21,737 nucleotides of DNA from a virus. The stretch covers positions 1-21,737 of the IMG/VR virus record IMGVR_UViG_3300042104_000105. One strand, given 5' to 3'. The translations under genes and the position numbers were made by a program. The notes under the pieces are model-generated. The model searched no databases. It was not told where the DNA came from and was given only the letters and a program-made list of their open reading frames with translations. Below, one piece after another: positions 13,045 through 21,596 of this stretch (positions within the stretch are counted from its first letter, which is position 1; each line of letters begins with the position of its first letter).

Positions 13045-13422
13045 ATGACACACCATGAGCAAAAAATTACCCAAATAGTAATAAAAAGGTATAACTTAAA
13101 TGAAACTCTGTTGGCTGCACAGAAAGTAACTTACAAGCAAATATATGAATTAGATAAGCTGTATGAAGAACTAGGTATATTACTAGAGTCAAATCCTACT
13201 ACTACAAAATCTCACCGTACTGTAGTGGAAAATATCACAGAGCTTGAGTTTAAACTGCAAGATAATTGGAATTTTCCAAGAAATATAGCATTTCATACGT
13301 ACACTATGGAGCTAAACGGTTGCCTTTGTCCAAAAATGGATAACGCAGAACGTGTAGGATTTACTGAAACCAGAATAATAACAGAATCATGCCCATGGCA
13401 CGGAGGATACAACAATGAATGA
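13045..13422 (+). CDS. hypothetical protein with Cys/His cluster (125 aa)
   Basis: The N-terminal 70 residues are helical (QKVTYKQIYELDKLYEEL). The C-terminus carries GCLCPKMD, about 20 residues, then CPWHGG: a C-x-C plus C-P-W-H arrangement that could bind zinc. There is no signal peptide. Its ribosome site is AAGGATAC, and the same junction wording (GGAGGATACAACAATG) recurs before the next gene, which it overlaps by 8 nt. No family is recognised; it could be a small nucleic-acid or protein-binding protein. Confidence 0.8.
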   Translation: MTHHEQKITQIVIKRYNLNETLLAAQKVTYKQIYELDKLYEELGILLESNPTTTKSHRTVVENITELEFKLQDNWNFPRNIAFHTYTMELNGCLCPKMDNAERVGFTETRIITESCPWHGGYNNE

Positions 13423-13717
13423 AGGAACTAGAATTGGGAACATTAGTTTTCGTACAACACGCGCAATTGGACCAAACCAGGTAGAGTATTGTGAATTAGT
13501 TAAGTGGGAGCCTAATCAGTCTACTGAGGGCGAGTACTGTTATACACTAGCAAAATGGGACATAGGTAGCGAAGACTACTACTTATCTTTTTGTGGTAAC
13601 AGGCCTTTTGACTTGGATAGCGCAGAACAGCTAGTTTTTTGGCAATTAGCTAATTACGGTCAAAAACTAATGGACGCTGCATTCGTTTTAGCAGGTTTTG
13701 CAGAGGATAACTCATGA
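13415..13717 (+). CDS. hypothetical small protein (100 aa)
   Basis: Soluble, Trp/Tyr-rich, probably mostly beta (CELVKWEPN, CYTLAKWDIG, YLSFCGNRPF) with a C-terminal helix. It overlaps the preceding gene by 8 nt and the following small gene by 4 nt (ATGA), so expression is coupled. No motif is recognised. Confidence 0.75.
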   Translation: MNEGTRIGNISFRTTRAIGPNQVEYCELVKWEPNQSTEGEYCYTLAKWDIGSEDYYLSFCGNRPFDLDSAEQLVFWQLANYGQKLMDAAFVLAGFAEDNS

Positions 13718-13857
13718 ATACAATATATGGAATTCACGGCAAGTTCATATGGCACGTAAGTTATTGGATGTATTATCCAGATAACTACTTCGATACACCA
13801 GTAGCAGTAACTGACTGGAAACAAGCAATCAAACTATTTTTTACAGGAGCAGAATAA
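13714..13857 (+). CDS. small Trp/Tyr-rich protein (47 aa)
   Basis: A 47-codon ORF starts at ATG 13714 in an ATGA overlap with the previous stop and ends in TAATG overlapping the next start; GAGGATAACTC before it is the repeated ribosome-site/junction motif. The product (MNTIYGIHGKF..., ending LFFTGAE) is aromatic-rich. Exact fit to the gap on both sides and the ribosome site support a real gene. Function unknown. Confidence 0.7.
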   Translation: MNTIYGIHGKFIWHVSYWMYYPDNYFDTPVAVTDWKQAIKLFFTGAE

Positions 13858-14966
13858 TGGCACAATTTGAAACAGTACAAGAACTAGCTAACTGGGTAGT
13901 AAATAACACTAACTCAAGTCAAATACAAGAATTTTACGAATTTAATGATAATAACCAATCCTACCATAAAGAACACGTAGTCTCTGCAGAATTTGATAAA
14001 TTACCGGATTTGGCTACTAAATTATTTGTTATGGGTGTGTACGCAAGTAGCTCCCGAGTATGGCTAAATATCACACAGTCAGCCAAGACGCCAGTTTACG
14101 ACTTAGCAGAAGACTATTGTAAGGAATTTATCACACATCCTCCAGGGGGATGGGGATTTTCCGGTAAACTTGAGGGTATAATAAAAGCTATTCCTGACGA
14201 CAAACTTAAAGACTACGCAACAACCTCTGTACTTAAAAAAGAACGATCTAGGCGTAGAGAGCTAGAATTTAATGCTACTAAACCTAATCTCAAACTTGAC
14301 ATGTTTAGTTATACAGTTTTCGAAAACTTTCTTAAGTCGAAGAAGTATATTACAGGCGTAGATGCGGTTAACTACATGTCAGAAATATTACCATCAACGT
14401 ATATAAATAATAACTACACTCAAGCAGAACTTGACATTAAAGTTAAATACATGAACCTAATTTGGAATAAGGCTAGGACAAAAACTAATCACCTTATTAG
14501 CACTATTAGGGATTGTAGATCAATAGACTGCACTAATCAATCAGACTTACCTTTTAAATATATATGGTATGAAACTGCATTAGCGGATGTTGATGATAAT
14601 AATGTATGCGATAACATAGCATTTTCAAATGACTTTTATAACTCCGTAGCACGTAACCACAAATTACCGGTATCTACGTCTATACTAGCTGTGTATTCAA
14701 CTGACTACATGTACGTTAGTGGTGTAACTAAACCTAGTAAACTGGACGATAGAGAGGTTAACCTGCTAAGGGATAAGCTAGTAGTACTTAATTACCTTTT
14801 AAGTACTAACACAAATGGTAAATATTACTTAACTACCGCTAGAGATCAACTACTAGAAGTCTTTAACAGTGGTCTAGTATCAGATGAGTTACGTGACAAA
14901 ATATCTACAGACAACGCGTTTTCTGCTTATGAAACAACAATGAAACAACTAAACAAGGAACAATAA
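13857..14966 (+). CDS. hypothetical 369-aa protein upstream of MoxR/VWA pair
   Basis: The soluble, mainly helical protein has no recognised motif; short Asn/Thr/Tyr-rich segments separate the predicted helices. It overlaps both neighbours by one base (TAATG) and precedes a MoxR-type AAA+ ATPase and a VWA protein. MoxR ATPases and VWA proteins commonly work as a chaperone pair on a third client or adaptor encoded beside them, so this protein is a candidate client. That is inference from gene order only. Confidence 0.8.
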   Translation: MAQFETVQELANWVVNNTNSSQIQEFYEFNDNNQSYHKEHVVSAEFDKLPDLATKLFVMGVYASSSRVWLNITQSAKTPVYDLAEDYCKEFITHPPGGWGFSGKLEGIIKAIPDDKLKDYATTSVLKKERSRRRELEFNATKPNLKLDMFSYTVFENFLKSKKYITGVDAVNYMSEILPSTYINNNYTQAELDIKVKYMNLIWNKARTKTNHLISTIRDCRSIDCTNQSDLPFKYIWYETALADVDDNNVCDNIAFSNDFYNSVARNHKLPVSTSILAVYSTDYMYVSGVTKPSKLDDREVNLLRDKLVVLNYLLSTNTNGKYYLTTARDQLLEVFNSGLVSDELRDKISTDNAFSAYETTMKQLNKEQ

Positions 14967-16162
14967 TGAACCCATTAATTACAACAGTACTAAAAACAAA
15001 TATCTCAGGTCAGCTTGCAGGAGCTGATATCGGTGGCGGAGTATGCCTAGTAGGACCTCCAGGAATCGGTAAAACACAATCTATGTACGCATTAGGTAAA
15101 GAACTTAATATGTCAGTTATTCATATCTCATTACCAGAGGCAACTATTGAATCCGCATCAGGGATTCCTACGTTCAAACCAGCGCCTAATATGGATAAGT
15201 ATTCTACTGCAGGTGTAACTGATTCTCAATCAACTCAATGGTCTGTACCTGAACTTATAGCTAACTGTAATAACGCAGCAGAAACTGGTAATGGGGCAAT
15301 TTTATTCCTTGACGATTTACATAAAATTCCTAAACCAGTTGAGCCTTACCTATATTCACTATTAGGTGAGCGTAAGCTAGGTAATTACAAATTATCGTCT
15401 AAAGTGGCCATCATGGGCGCAATGAATGATTCAGAAGAAGCAGGATTTGAAGGACTAGAAGCTCCTATCAAGAACAGGTTCTCTCTTATGAAGATTGATT
15501 TCGATTTCAATTACTGGTTTGATAATTTTGGTAACAGATTACATCACTATGTAGCATCGTACTTAAAAGCTAATCAAGGTGACATAGTTGGTACAGAATC
15601 TACTGACTTAGAACAATTTGAATCTCCTAGGTCTTGGACGTACTTAGCTAACGAAATCGGATTACACTCTACAGAGTTTGTAAACGATAACATAGAAATG
15701 TTAGCTAGGATGAAAATATCTAACGACGTATCTAAAAAGCTGTATGAACATGTTACTTATATCAATAAGATTGACTTCGATAACGTAGTTAAATCACAAG
15801 CTATGCAATCAATCTCACAGCTTAAGGAAACTGATAAAGTACTATGGGCTTATATAGTTAACTATATCCATACACCAACTGATGCGGCATATTTAATTGA
15901 TTTAATTAACCACAATAGTAACGATGTAACAGCTCAGAACTTTATCGGATACTTATCAGGGCAGATTTACATTAAATTTGTTATGTCATCTCAAGAGGGT
16001 ATAGCTATTACAGCAGGACAACAAATCCTAATAGAGAAATTCTTAGGTAATTACAATGAAGCTAATCACAAATTAACTAAGAAAGAGAAAGAGTTACTAG
16101 AAACTAAAGTATTAGCTAATCAGTCTAAATTACTGGACACAGTAAGTGACTATATACATTAA
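14966..16162 (+). CDS. MoxR-family AAA+ ATPase
   Basis: Walker A GPPGIGKT is at 30-37, Walker B ILFLDDLHK at about 112-120 (hhhhDD), sensor 1 in MGAMND and an Arg-finger-like NRFS follow about 60 residues later. The GAxLPEATIE/GIPTF stretch after Walker A is typical of phage MoxR proteins. At 398 residues it has an AAA+ core plus a helical C-terminal lid. MoxR ATPases form hexamers that remodel or insert cofactors into targets together with VWA proteins; the next gene encodes one. It overlaps the 369-aa gene by one base. Confidence 0.88.
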   Translation: MNPLITTVLKTNISGQLAGADIGGGVCLVGPPGIGKTQSMYALGKELNMSVIHISLPEATIESASGIPTFKPAPNMDKYSTAGVTDSQSTQWSVPELIANCNNAAETGNGAILFLDDLHKIPKPVEPYLYSLLGERKLGNYKLSSKVAIMGAMNDSEEAGFEGLEAPIKNRFSLMKIDFDFNYWFDNFGNRLHHYVASYLKANQGDIVGTESTDLEQFESPRSWTYLANEIGLHSTEFVNDNIEMLARMKISNDVSKKLYEHVTYINKIDFDNVVKSQAMQSISQLKETDKVLWAYIVNYIHTPTDAAYLIDLINHNSNDVTAQNFIGYLSGQIYIKFVMSSQEGIAITAGQQILIEKFLGNYNEANHKLTKKEKELLETKVLANQSKLLDTVSDYIH

Positions 16163-16165
16163 TTA

Positions 16166-16174
16166 TGGTATAAT
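16166..16174 (+). promoter_or_regulatory. possible extended -10 promoter
   Basis: TGGTATAAT is a full extended -10 element (TGnTATAAT) in the 35-nt gap before the VWA gene, where most neighbouring genes overlap instead. No convincing -35 is visible, which extended -10 promoters do not strictly need. It may give the VWA gene extra transcription. Confidence 0.4.
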
Positions 16175-16197
16175 ACCGTATAAATAAAGGATACACA

Positions 16198-17634
16198 ATG
16201 AAATACGAAAAATTTATTAAACAAGCCGAAGAGACAATCTTTAAAGACATTATGAAGAACATTAATATTCTTATGCAACAAGAGAAAACATCATTCCTAT
16301 CGACGGGTATGATACTTAAGTTAGGTGTAAATATTTCAGCAGTACAGGATGATAATACTACTGTCACTAAAACACTATCAATAGAAGACTTAGATAATCA
16401 ATTCATTTCATACATAAATCCAGATAACCCTTCAACAGTTGAGTTTAAGTTTGTGTATAAAGACGAAAAACACCTTAAGCACCTACTTAGAATCATAGAG
16501 AAGAAACCTTTACTGTTCTCATACCACTACCTAAGAAACATGCATAGCATTATACTTAAGCATGGTACACTAGCTCATACTCAGTCATTAGCTAGGGTTA
16601 TTGGCGATAAGCAAGATATCCATATGCTAGTAGAAATTGCTAACGACCAGGTAATAAGACAAAAAATGCGTGCTATACTAAATGTCTTAGCACCAGCTAC
16701 TAAGGCTATTAATGAACTTAATAGCCTTTACCCAGCGCCGTCATCAGACCTAAGTGCAGAAGATATTATCAAAGAAATAGCTTTTTCTGCTCCAACGCTG
16801 AAAGTGACTAGTATCAAGAAGTACTTAAAGAAAGTAAATATTAACGGTAAACATTATGTTATACCTGAAAAAGTATCTCACGGCTGTAACCCTGACCTCG
16901 GTGAATATGGGTATCAAACAGGCCTAGGCAAAGTTGACGCTTCTATTACATCATTAGCTGATCAATTACATAACGATATCTCATCTAACTGTAAGGGTAC
17001 TGGTGTAGGTGACCTATTTGCTGCTACATTTGACTCTGTTAAAGTAGACACATCATGGTTTAAGAAACTAGCTAAGTCTTTTCACAGAGTGGTTTATCAT
17101 AGAACTAATGAGCATGAGGCTACTTGGGCAGGTTTAAACAATACCTATAGGCATATCTATTCAGCACCTAAGCACAAGCACATAAAAAAGACTATTAAGC
17201 TAATCTTATCTATTGATAACTCTGGCTCAATGTCATATAGTGATTTACAGAAGTTATTAGGTCTATTTGAAAAACAGTCTAAAAGAATTAGCGAAATCAT
17301 TGTATTACCACATACTTCAGCTGTACTGAAAGAATTCACACTTCAAGCAGATGATAGTATTGCAGATGACCCGATGTTCAGAAAAGCAATCGGTACCAGA
17401 CACGGAAATGGCGGTACATCTCATTTGGATGTATTCAAGCACATAGCTAACCTAAAAGTAACTAATCCTACAGAATACCTATATATGTCGTTTTCTGATA
17501 ACTATTCAGATATTGAAGATACATTCTATAAGTACCCAATCATGGGTAAATTAACTTGCTACTGGGTATCACCATCCGATGGTAGACCGGTAGACACAAC
17601 TAAAGTACCAGGAACTAATGTAGTTATCCCTTAG
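16198..17634 (+). CDS. von Willebrand factor A (VWA) domain protein, MoxR partner
   Basis: 478 residues. The C-terminal half is a VWA domain: strand ILSID, MIDAS motif D340-N-S342-G-S344 (DxSxS), then NGGTSHLDVF supplying the MIDAS Thr and SFSDNYSD the distal Asp. The N-terminal 300 residues are helical with no recognised motif. With the adjacent MoxR ATPase it should form a MoxR/VWA chaperone pair similar in outline to CbbQ/CbbO, NorQ/NorD or CobS/CobT. In T4-size phages such pairs have no assigned target. It is preceded by AAAGGA and a possible promoter. Confidence 0.85.
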   Translation: MKYEKFIKQAEETIFKDIMKNINILMQQEKTSFLSTGMILKLGVNISAVQDDNTTVTKTLSIEDLDNQFISYINPDNPSTVEFKFVYKDEKHLKHLLRIIEKKPLLFSYHYLRNMHSIILKHGTLAHTQSLARVIGDKQDIHMLVEIANDQVIRQKMRAILNVLAPATKAINELNSLYPAPSSDLSAEDIIKEIAFSAPTLKVTSIKKYLKKVNINGKHYVIPEKVSHGCNPDLGEYGYQTGLGKVDASITSLADQLHNDISSNCKGTGVGDLFAATFDSVKVDTSWFKKLAKSFHRVVYHRTNEHEATWAGLNNTYRHIYSAPKHKHIKKTIKLILSIDNSGSMSYSDLQKLLGLFEKQSKRISEIIVLPHTSAVLKEFTLQADDSIADDPMFRKAIGTRHGNGGTSHLDVFKHIANLKVTNPTEYLYMSFSDNYSDIEDTFYKYPIMGKLTCYWVSPSDGRPVDTTKVPGTNVVIP

Positions 17635-17647
17635 CGATAACTGCCTT

Positions 17648-17669
17648 CTCCTGGGCAATTAAACAGGAG
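17648..17669 (+). promoter_or_regulatory. hairpin that hides a Shine-Dalgarno
   Basis: CTCCTG (17648-17653) pairs perfectly with CAGGAG (17664-17669) across a 10-nt loop. The right arm is the ribosome site of the gene starting at 17676, so the folded RNA would block its translation. It could be a simple translational switch or autoregulated operator; nothing shows what opens it. Confidence 0.5.
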
Positions 17670-17675
17670 CATTAA

Positions 17676-17978
17676 ATGACTACACTAACTAACTCAGAGT
17701 TAACTAAACTCAATCAACTAACTAGTATTTCCGTAGAACGATTAGATACCGCAGGGAATCAAATTATTCTTAGAGATACTGCAAATAATCTACAAGTATT
17801 CTTTTCATACAACACTAAGATAGCTGCTAAAATAAACAATAAAGTAATTATCTACCCAGCATACGACTACTCAAGAACGACTGGAAAATACAGAAATATA
17901 TTCTTAGATGAAGTGAAAGCGGACACAGAGAAGAAATTAAAACTAGGTACATACCTATACATAGAAAAGGGCAAATAA
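17676..17978 (+). CDS. hypothetical small protein (100 aa)
   Basis: Soluble, Thr/Asn/Lys-rich protein with alternating hydrophobics suggesting a small beta barrel (LQVFFSYNTKIAAKI, NKVIIYPAYDYS). There is no membrane segment and no recognised motif. Its Shine-Dalgarno lies in the right arm of a hairpin (17648-17669). It shares a TAATG overlap with the next gene. Confidence 0.75.
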   Translation: MTTLTNSELTKLNQLTSISVERLDTAGNQIILRDTANNLQVFFSYNTKIAAKINNKVIIYPAYDYSRTTGKYRNIFLDEVKADTEKKLKLGTYLYIEKGK

Positions 17979-18670
17979 TGAATGACTTTGATTTTATACT
18001 TAAGTACAACAAAATAAAAGAAGCGCAATACGTTAAAGACTACGAATCAGCCGTTAGGCAAAACACCTTACACGGGATTGATAGTAGCTCACCAACAAGA
18101 GAACTTGAACATACTTTCATGTTAGCTACATATGCTTATGAACGTCTTAGAGAGAAGTCTTCAAAAGAATTACCAGACTTTATAGAGTACTCATTACGTA
18201 ACCAGGCTACAGAACTTATGCTACGGTACTTCAAACATCAATCACCAGATTTACCAACTTACGAACGGATGATGGAAGTATTCCAACACACTACGCATGT
18301 TGAAATGCCAGGCAATTCTGGTGATATTATAACTAATTTTTCTACCGTAACAGAGGATAACCCTACTAATTTTACTGTTAATTGGAGAATGTATACAGAC
18401 TCATTATATAGCTATTTAACTGGACCTTTACCTACCTCGGGTAGACATTATGCTAACAGGGGTAACGGTAATGAGTATCTAACTAAAATTATACAACTAC
18501 AAAACATAGTTAACCATTTGCCAAACAAGAGTATTAAGTACAAACATATTAATGAATACATGGATGAGTTATACACTAAGTTACCAGAAGTCGATGATAA
18601 ACTAGTTGAACTTGACTACTACAGCAATTGTCTATTAACAGTATCAAACCAAATTAAAGCTAGGATCTAA
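17978..18670 (+). CDS. hypothetical protein (230 aa)
   Basis: Soluble protein, largely helical at both ends (ELEHTFMLATYAYERLREK; KHINEYMDELYTKL), with a Thr/Asn-rich middle. No catalytic or binding motif and no membrane segment is visible. It overlaps the preceding gene by one base (TAATG) and is followed after 2 nt by the GIY-YIG-like gene. Not recognised. Confidence 0.8.
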   Translation: MNDFDFILKYNKIKEAQYVKDYESAVRQNTLHGIDSSSPTRELEHTFMLATYAYERLREKSSKELPDFIEYSLRNQATELMLRYFKHQSPDLPTYERMMEVFQHTTHVEMPGNSGDIITNFSTVTEDNPTNFTVNWRMYTDSLYSYLTGPLPTSGRHYANRGNGNEYLTKIIQLQNIVNHLPNKSIKYKHINEYMDELYTKLPEVDDKLVELDYYSNCLLTVSNQIKARI

Positions 18671-18672
18671 CT

Positions 18673-19119
18673 ATGGAATGGACTCATAAAAACCTGCCTG
18701 TAGACACTATACCTGATGACGTATTTGGGTTTGTTTACGAGCTGACGTACAAATCAGGGCTGAAGTACATTGGTAAGAAGCAAGTTCACTCATACAACGA
18801 GAAAACTGCACTAAAATCTGGCAAACCACGTAAAGGGCATATCAAGTTCCTTAACCGCATCAAGAAGAGCAAACGTGTAGCTATGGAATTAGTTGCCACA
18901 GAATCTAAATGGCGCAACTACGAAAGTAGCAGTAAAGATATTGACCCTGAAGATAAAGTAATAACTAAAACTATTTTATTCTATTCACACAAAAAGCAGT
19001 ATTTATCTTACCTTGAGGATAGAGAACTATTTAAAGTAGAAGCGTGTATCAACGATAACTACTACAATAAAAACATAGCTGGGAGATATTTCAGCAATTT
19101 ACTAGACGATAAGGAGTAA
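18673..19119 (+). CDS. GIY-YIG-like phage protein (putative nuclease)
   Basis: The start resembles the GIY-YIG fold: FVYELTYKSGLKYIGKKQ (about 17-34) supplies both tyrosine motifs, the first as VYE instead of IY. Downstream ESKWRNYESSSKDI and DNYYNKNIAGRYF match a family of short phage GIY-YIG proteins with ES.W..Y.GSS and YYN.N..G.F blocks. A usual Gly in the YGSS motif is Glu-Ser here. The 148-aa size equals that family; some are annotated as Seg-like homing endonucleases, but activity is untested and no DNA-binding domain follows. It could be a degraded or repurposed nuclease. Confidence 0.65.
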   Translation: MEWTHKNLPVDTIPDDVFGFVYELTYKSGLKYIGKKQVHSYNEKTALKSGKPRKGHIKFLNRIKKSKRVAMELVATESKWRNYESSSKDIDPEDKVITKTILFYSHKKQYLSYLEDRELFKVEACINDNYYNKNIAGRYFSNLLDDKE

Positions 19120-19122
19120 TTG

Positions 19123-20283
19123 ATGAAGGTAACTAATTTACCGTGGCTATATGCCAAATACAATACAAAAGAATTTATACTTAACATAGTAGATATCTTA
19201 CCACCACCTAACCCAACTTGGACCCAAGACGTATGGGAAGTTAGTATACTTGGTAATATACACTACATGGCAGCTCCACAAAATACTAAATTTTATGAAG
19301 CTGCTGGAAAGATAGAAGTTTCTACCTCTATTAAAGTAAGATTAGCGGACAACGGTAGATTCAGTAGCTCTAGCGCACCTTTCAGGTTAGAGTATATATC
19401 TCATGTAAAAGCCGAAGTTAAACCTGACGTAGTAGTCACAATCACTGATGATGATGATGACAAACCTAGAATTACTAATTTACACGAAGTCAAAACTGGA
19501 ACTAAGGATATTAGTTTTGATGCCTGTGCGAATAAAAGGTTCTACGGACTATACGTATTACCAGAAAAAGGCAGGGAAAGCTACTTAATCCTTATGGATG
19601 AGTCTGGAACTGCTCAATTAATCTCATATGACCAGAGTACAGTAACTGTAACTGCTCCTTACGAACCTTTTACCGCTGTAGTAACTATTAAACAAACTAA
19701 ACGTAAAAAATCAGTAAAGGTTATCAGTACAGACTCAACTACAGTTGCCGACGAATCTGAAATAATTGAAGCTATGAAGAAATCTTTAGGTGTTTCTATC
19801 TTATATAATAACTTCCTTAGGAAGAAACGACATCAATCAGATACAGAACCTGCACAACTGCCTGTAGTTGAACCAGCAGTAGACGACGTACCAGACTTTG
19901 ACAGTACTAAACAGGTTGTCGATTGTAGTCCAACTATTAGTATAGGTAACTATACATTCAATAACCCAGACTTCAAATGCAGACTACTAGAGATAACTGA
20001 TGATATTATTGTAGGGTATGTTAGAAACGCTAATAACGATGTTATATCAACTCAGTGGCTGTTAACTGGTGAATGTAAATTCCACAATGACTATGACTTA
20101 ACTATGTACAGATCATTGCAAACTTACACAGTACTAGCTACTAAGTCAATAACTGAATCTACTACAGTAGAGGCTGCGTCTGAAGCAGAAGCATTAGCTT
20201 TAGCTGATTCAGCTTACACTGATTACACATGGGATCATGTTGACGGTACTGATTCAGTAGGTAATTTCGAAATATCGAACTAA
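19123..20283 (+). CDS. hypothetical phage protein (386 aa)
   Basis: I choose ATG 19123, six nt after AAGGAG, over the TTG at 19120. The protein is soluble with several beta-rich segments (VVVTITDDDDDKPRITNL, an acidic run) and a C-terminal module (TYTVLATKSITESTTVEAASEAEALALADS...W) whose Ala/Glu pattern recurs in the C-terminal regions of many unrelated phage orphans. There is no membrane segment. Neighbours are a GIY-YIG-like gene and a helicase. Not recognised. Confidence 0.8.
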   Translation: MKVTNLPWLYAKYNTKEFILNIVDILPPPNPTWTQDVWEVSILGNIHYMAAPQNTKFYEAAGKIEVSTSIKVRLADNGRFSSSSAPFRLEYISHVKAEVKPDVVVTITDDDDDKPRITNLHEVKTGTKDISFDACANKRFYGLYVLPEKGRESYLILMDESGTAQLISYDQSTVTVTAPYEPFTAVVTIKQTKRKKSVKVISTDSTTVADESEIIEAMKKSLGVSILYNNFLRKKRHQSDTEPAQLPVVEPAVDDVPDFDSTKQVVDCSPTISIGNYTFNNPDFKCRLLEITDDIIVGYVRNANNDVISTQWLLTGECKFHNDYDLTMYRSLQTYTVLATKSITESTTVEAASEAEALALADSAYTDYTWDHVDGTDSVGNFEISN

Positions 20284-20292
20284 GGAACTTAA

Positions 20293-21585
20293 ATGCTAAA
20301 CGAAAAACAACAACAAGTATACGACAGGGTCATTAAAGAACGGGCTCCTATAACTTACTTGACAGGTGAAGCCGGTACCGGTAAGTCATTCACAGTATCA
20401 CAAATTATTCATGATATACCTTCAATACTAACAGCATCTACACATAAAGCTAAATCAGTTTTATCACAAATGACGGGTAGACCTTCTCAGACTGTACATA
20501 AGTACTTTGGATTTCGTTTAACTAACATTAACTATAAACAGGTACTTGTTCAGAATGGTAATCACGATCTAAAGGAAACAAGACTTTTAGTTATTGATGA
20601 AGTATCTATGCTACCTGACAGAATACTCACTGCAGCTCTAGAAGCTTTAGGTGACTCATATGATCAACTACTATTTGTAGGAGATCCTATCCAGCTACCA
20701 GCAGTATCTAATAAACCTAAATTAGCTAAACTCGCCAAACATCAGATCAATTTGACTGAACAGATGAGACAACAACCGTGCGATAAGCTAGCTTCATATA
20801 TGGATACATACCGTACAGCAATAAAGGAAGGTAATTTACCTGAATTAGGTACAGAAGCTCCAGCTATTGAGTTAATCGATGACCACAAGGTATTTTGCCG
20901 TAAGTACGTAACCTGTGAGGGTAATAAGAAGATTATTGCTTATAGAAACAACGTGGTGGAGAAGTATAACGCTAATATCAATGACGGTGATACATTCAAT
21001 ATTGGAGACGCTGTAATACTGGATAAACCAATCGGTCAAATTGCACACAACCAGGATGTAGTAATAATAAACGACTTAGAGGAACTGGACGACTACTATT
21101 CTATACGAGTAGTAACCGATAATGGCAGCATGTCTTGGATTAGGCACTATAAGGCTTCTTCTAAGTTGACTAAACTGTTAGGTGAATTGCAACTAGAAGG
21201 TAACGAAAACGGTTACTGGGACTTATTTGATAAGTCATTTAGACTTAAACATGTGTACGCTTCAACTGTACATAAATCACAAGGCGAATCAATTGACTAC
21301 GTATTCTTAGATGCACTAGATATTGTAAATGCTTATGAAACACCTAAATCTAAGTATAACAACCCTATTAATCTTGATCTAATGTTGAGATTGTTATACG
21401 TCGGTATCAGTCGAATGAAGATTAAATGTTACATATACACTGGTGATGACGACAGGGGCAGGTGGTATAATATTTTACAAGAATCAGCTGAACAGGCAGA
21501 ACGTAATCTTAAGCGAAAGAAACCAATTAAGAATCAGGAATTATCGCAAGAGGATAATATACCACAACCAAAATTTATCATATGA
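20293..21585 (+). CDS. dda: Dda-like SF1B DNA helicase (5'-3')
   Basis: 430 residues, close to T4 Dda (439). SF1 motifs in order: Q-motif-like NEKQQQVYD; Walker A GEAGTGKS (about 25-32); motif Ia ILTASTHKAK; Walker B VIDEVS (about 99-104); motif III FVGDPIQLPAV; motif IV LTEQMRQ; motif V ASTVHKSQGESIDYVF; and motif VI YVGISRMK. It should unwind DNA 5'-3' during replication initiation or recombination and clear bound proteins. The start follows AAGGAAC. It is not adjacent to other replication genes in this window. Confidence 0.9.
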   Translation: MLNEKQQQVYDRVIKERAPITYLTGEAGTGKSFTVSQIIHDIPSILTASTHKAKSVLSQMTGRPSQTVHKYFGFRLTNINYKQVLVQNGNHDLKETRLLVIDEVSMLPDRILTAALEALGDSYDQLLFVGDPIQLPAVSNKPKLAKLAKHQINLTEQMRQQPCDKLASYMDTYRTAIKEGNLPELGTEAPAIELIDDHKVFCRKYVTCEGNKKIIAYRNNVVEKYNANINDGDTFNIGDAVILDKPIGQIAHNQDVVIINDLEELDDYYSIRVVTDNGSMSWIRHYKASSKLTKLLGELQLEGNENGYWDLFDKSFRLKHVYASTVHKSQGESIDYVFLDALDIVNAYETPKSKYNNPINLDLMLRLLYVGISRMKIKCYIYTGDDDRGRWYNILQESAEQAERNLKRKKPIKNQELSQEDNIPQPKFII

Positions 21586-21596
21586 GGAAATAAACG

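Noticed and set aside
16179-16186. TATAAATA, identical to the T4 late promoter -10
   Set aside because: It sits directly before the ribosome site, so transcription would begin almost at the start codon. It is an isolated occurrence and likely chance in AT-rich DNA.
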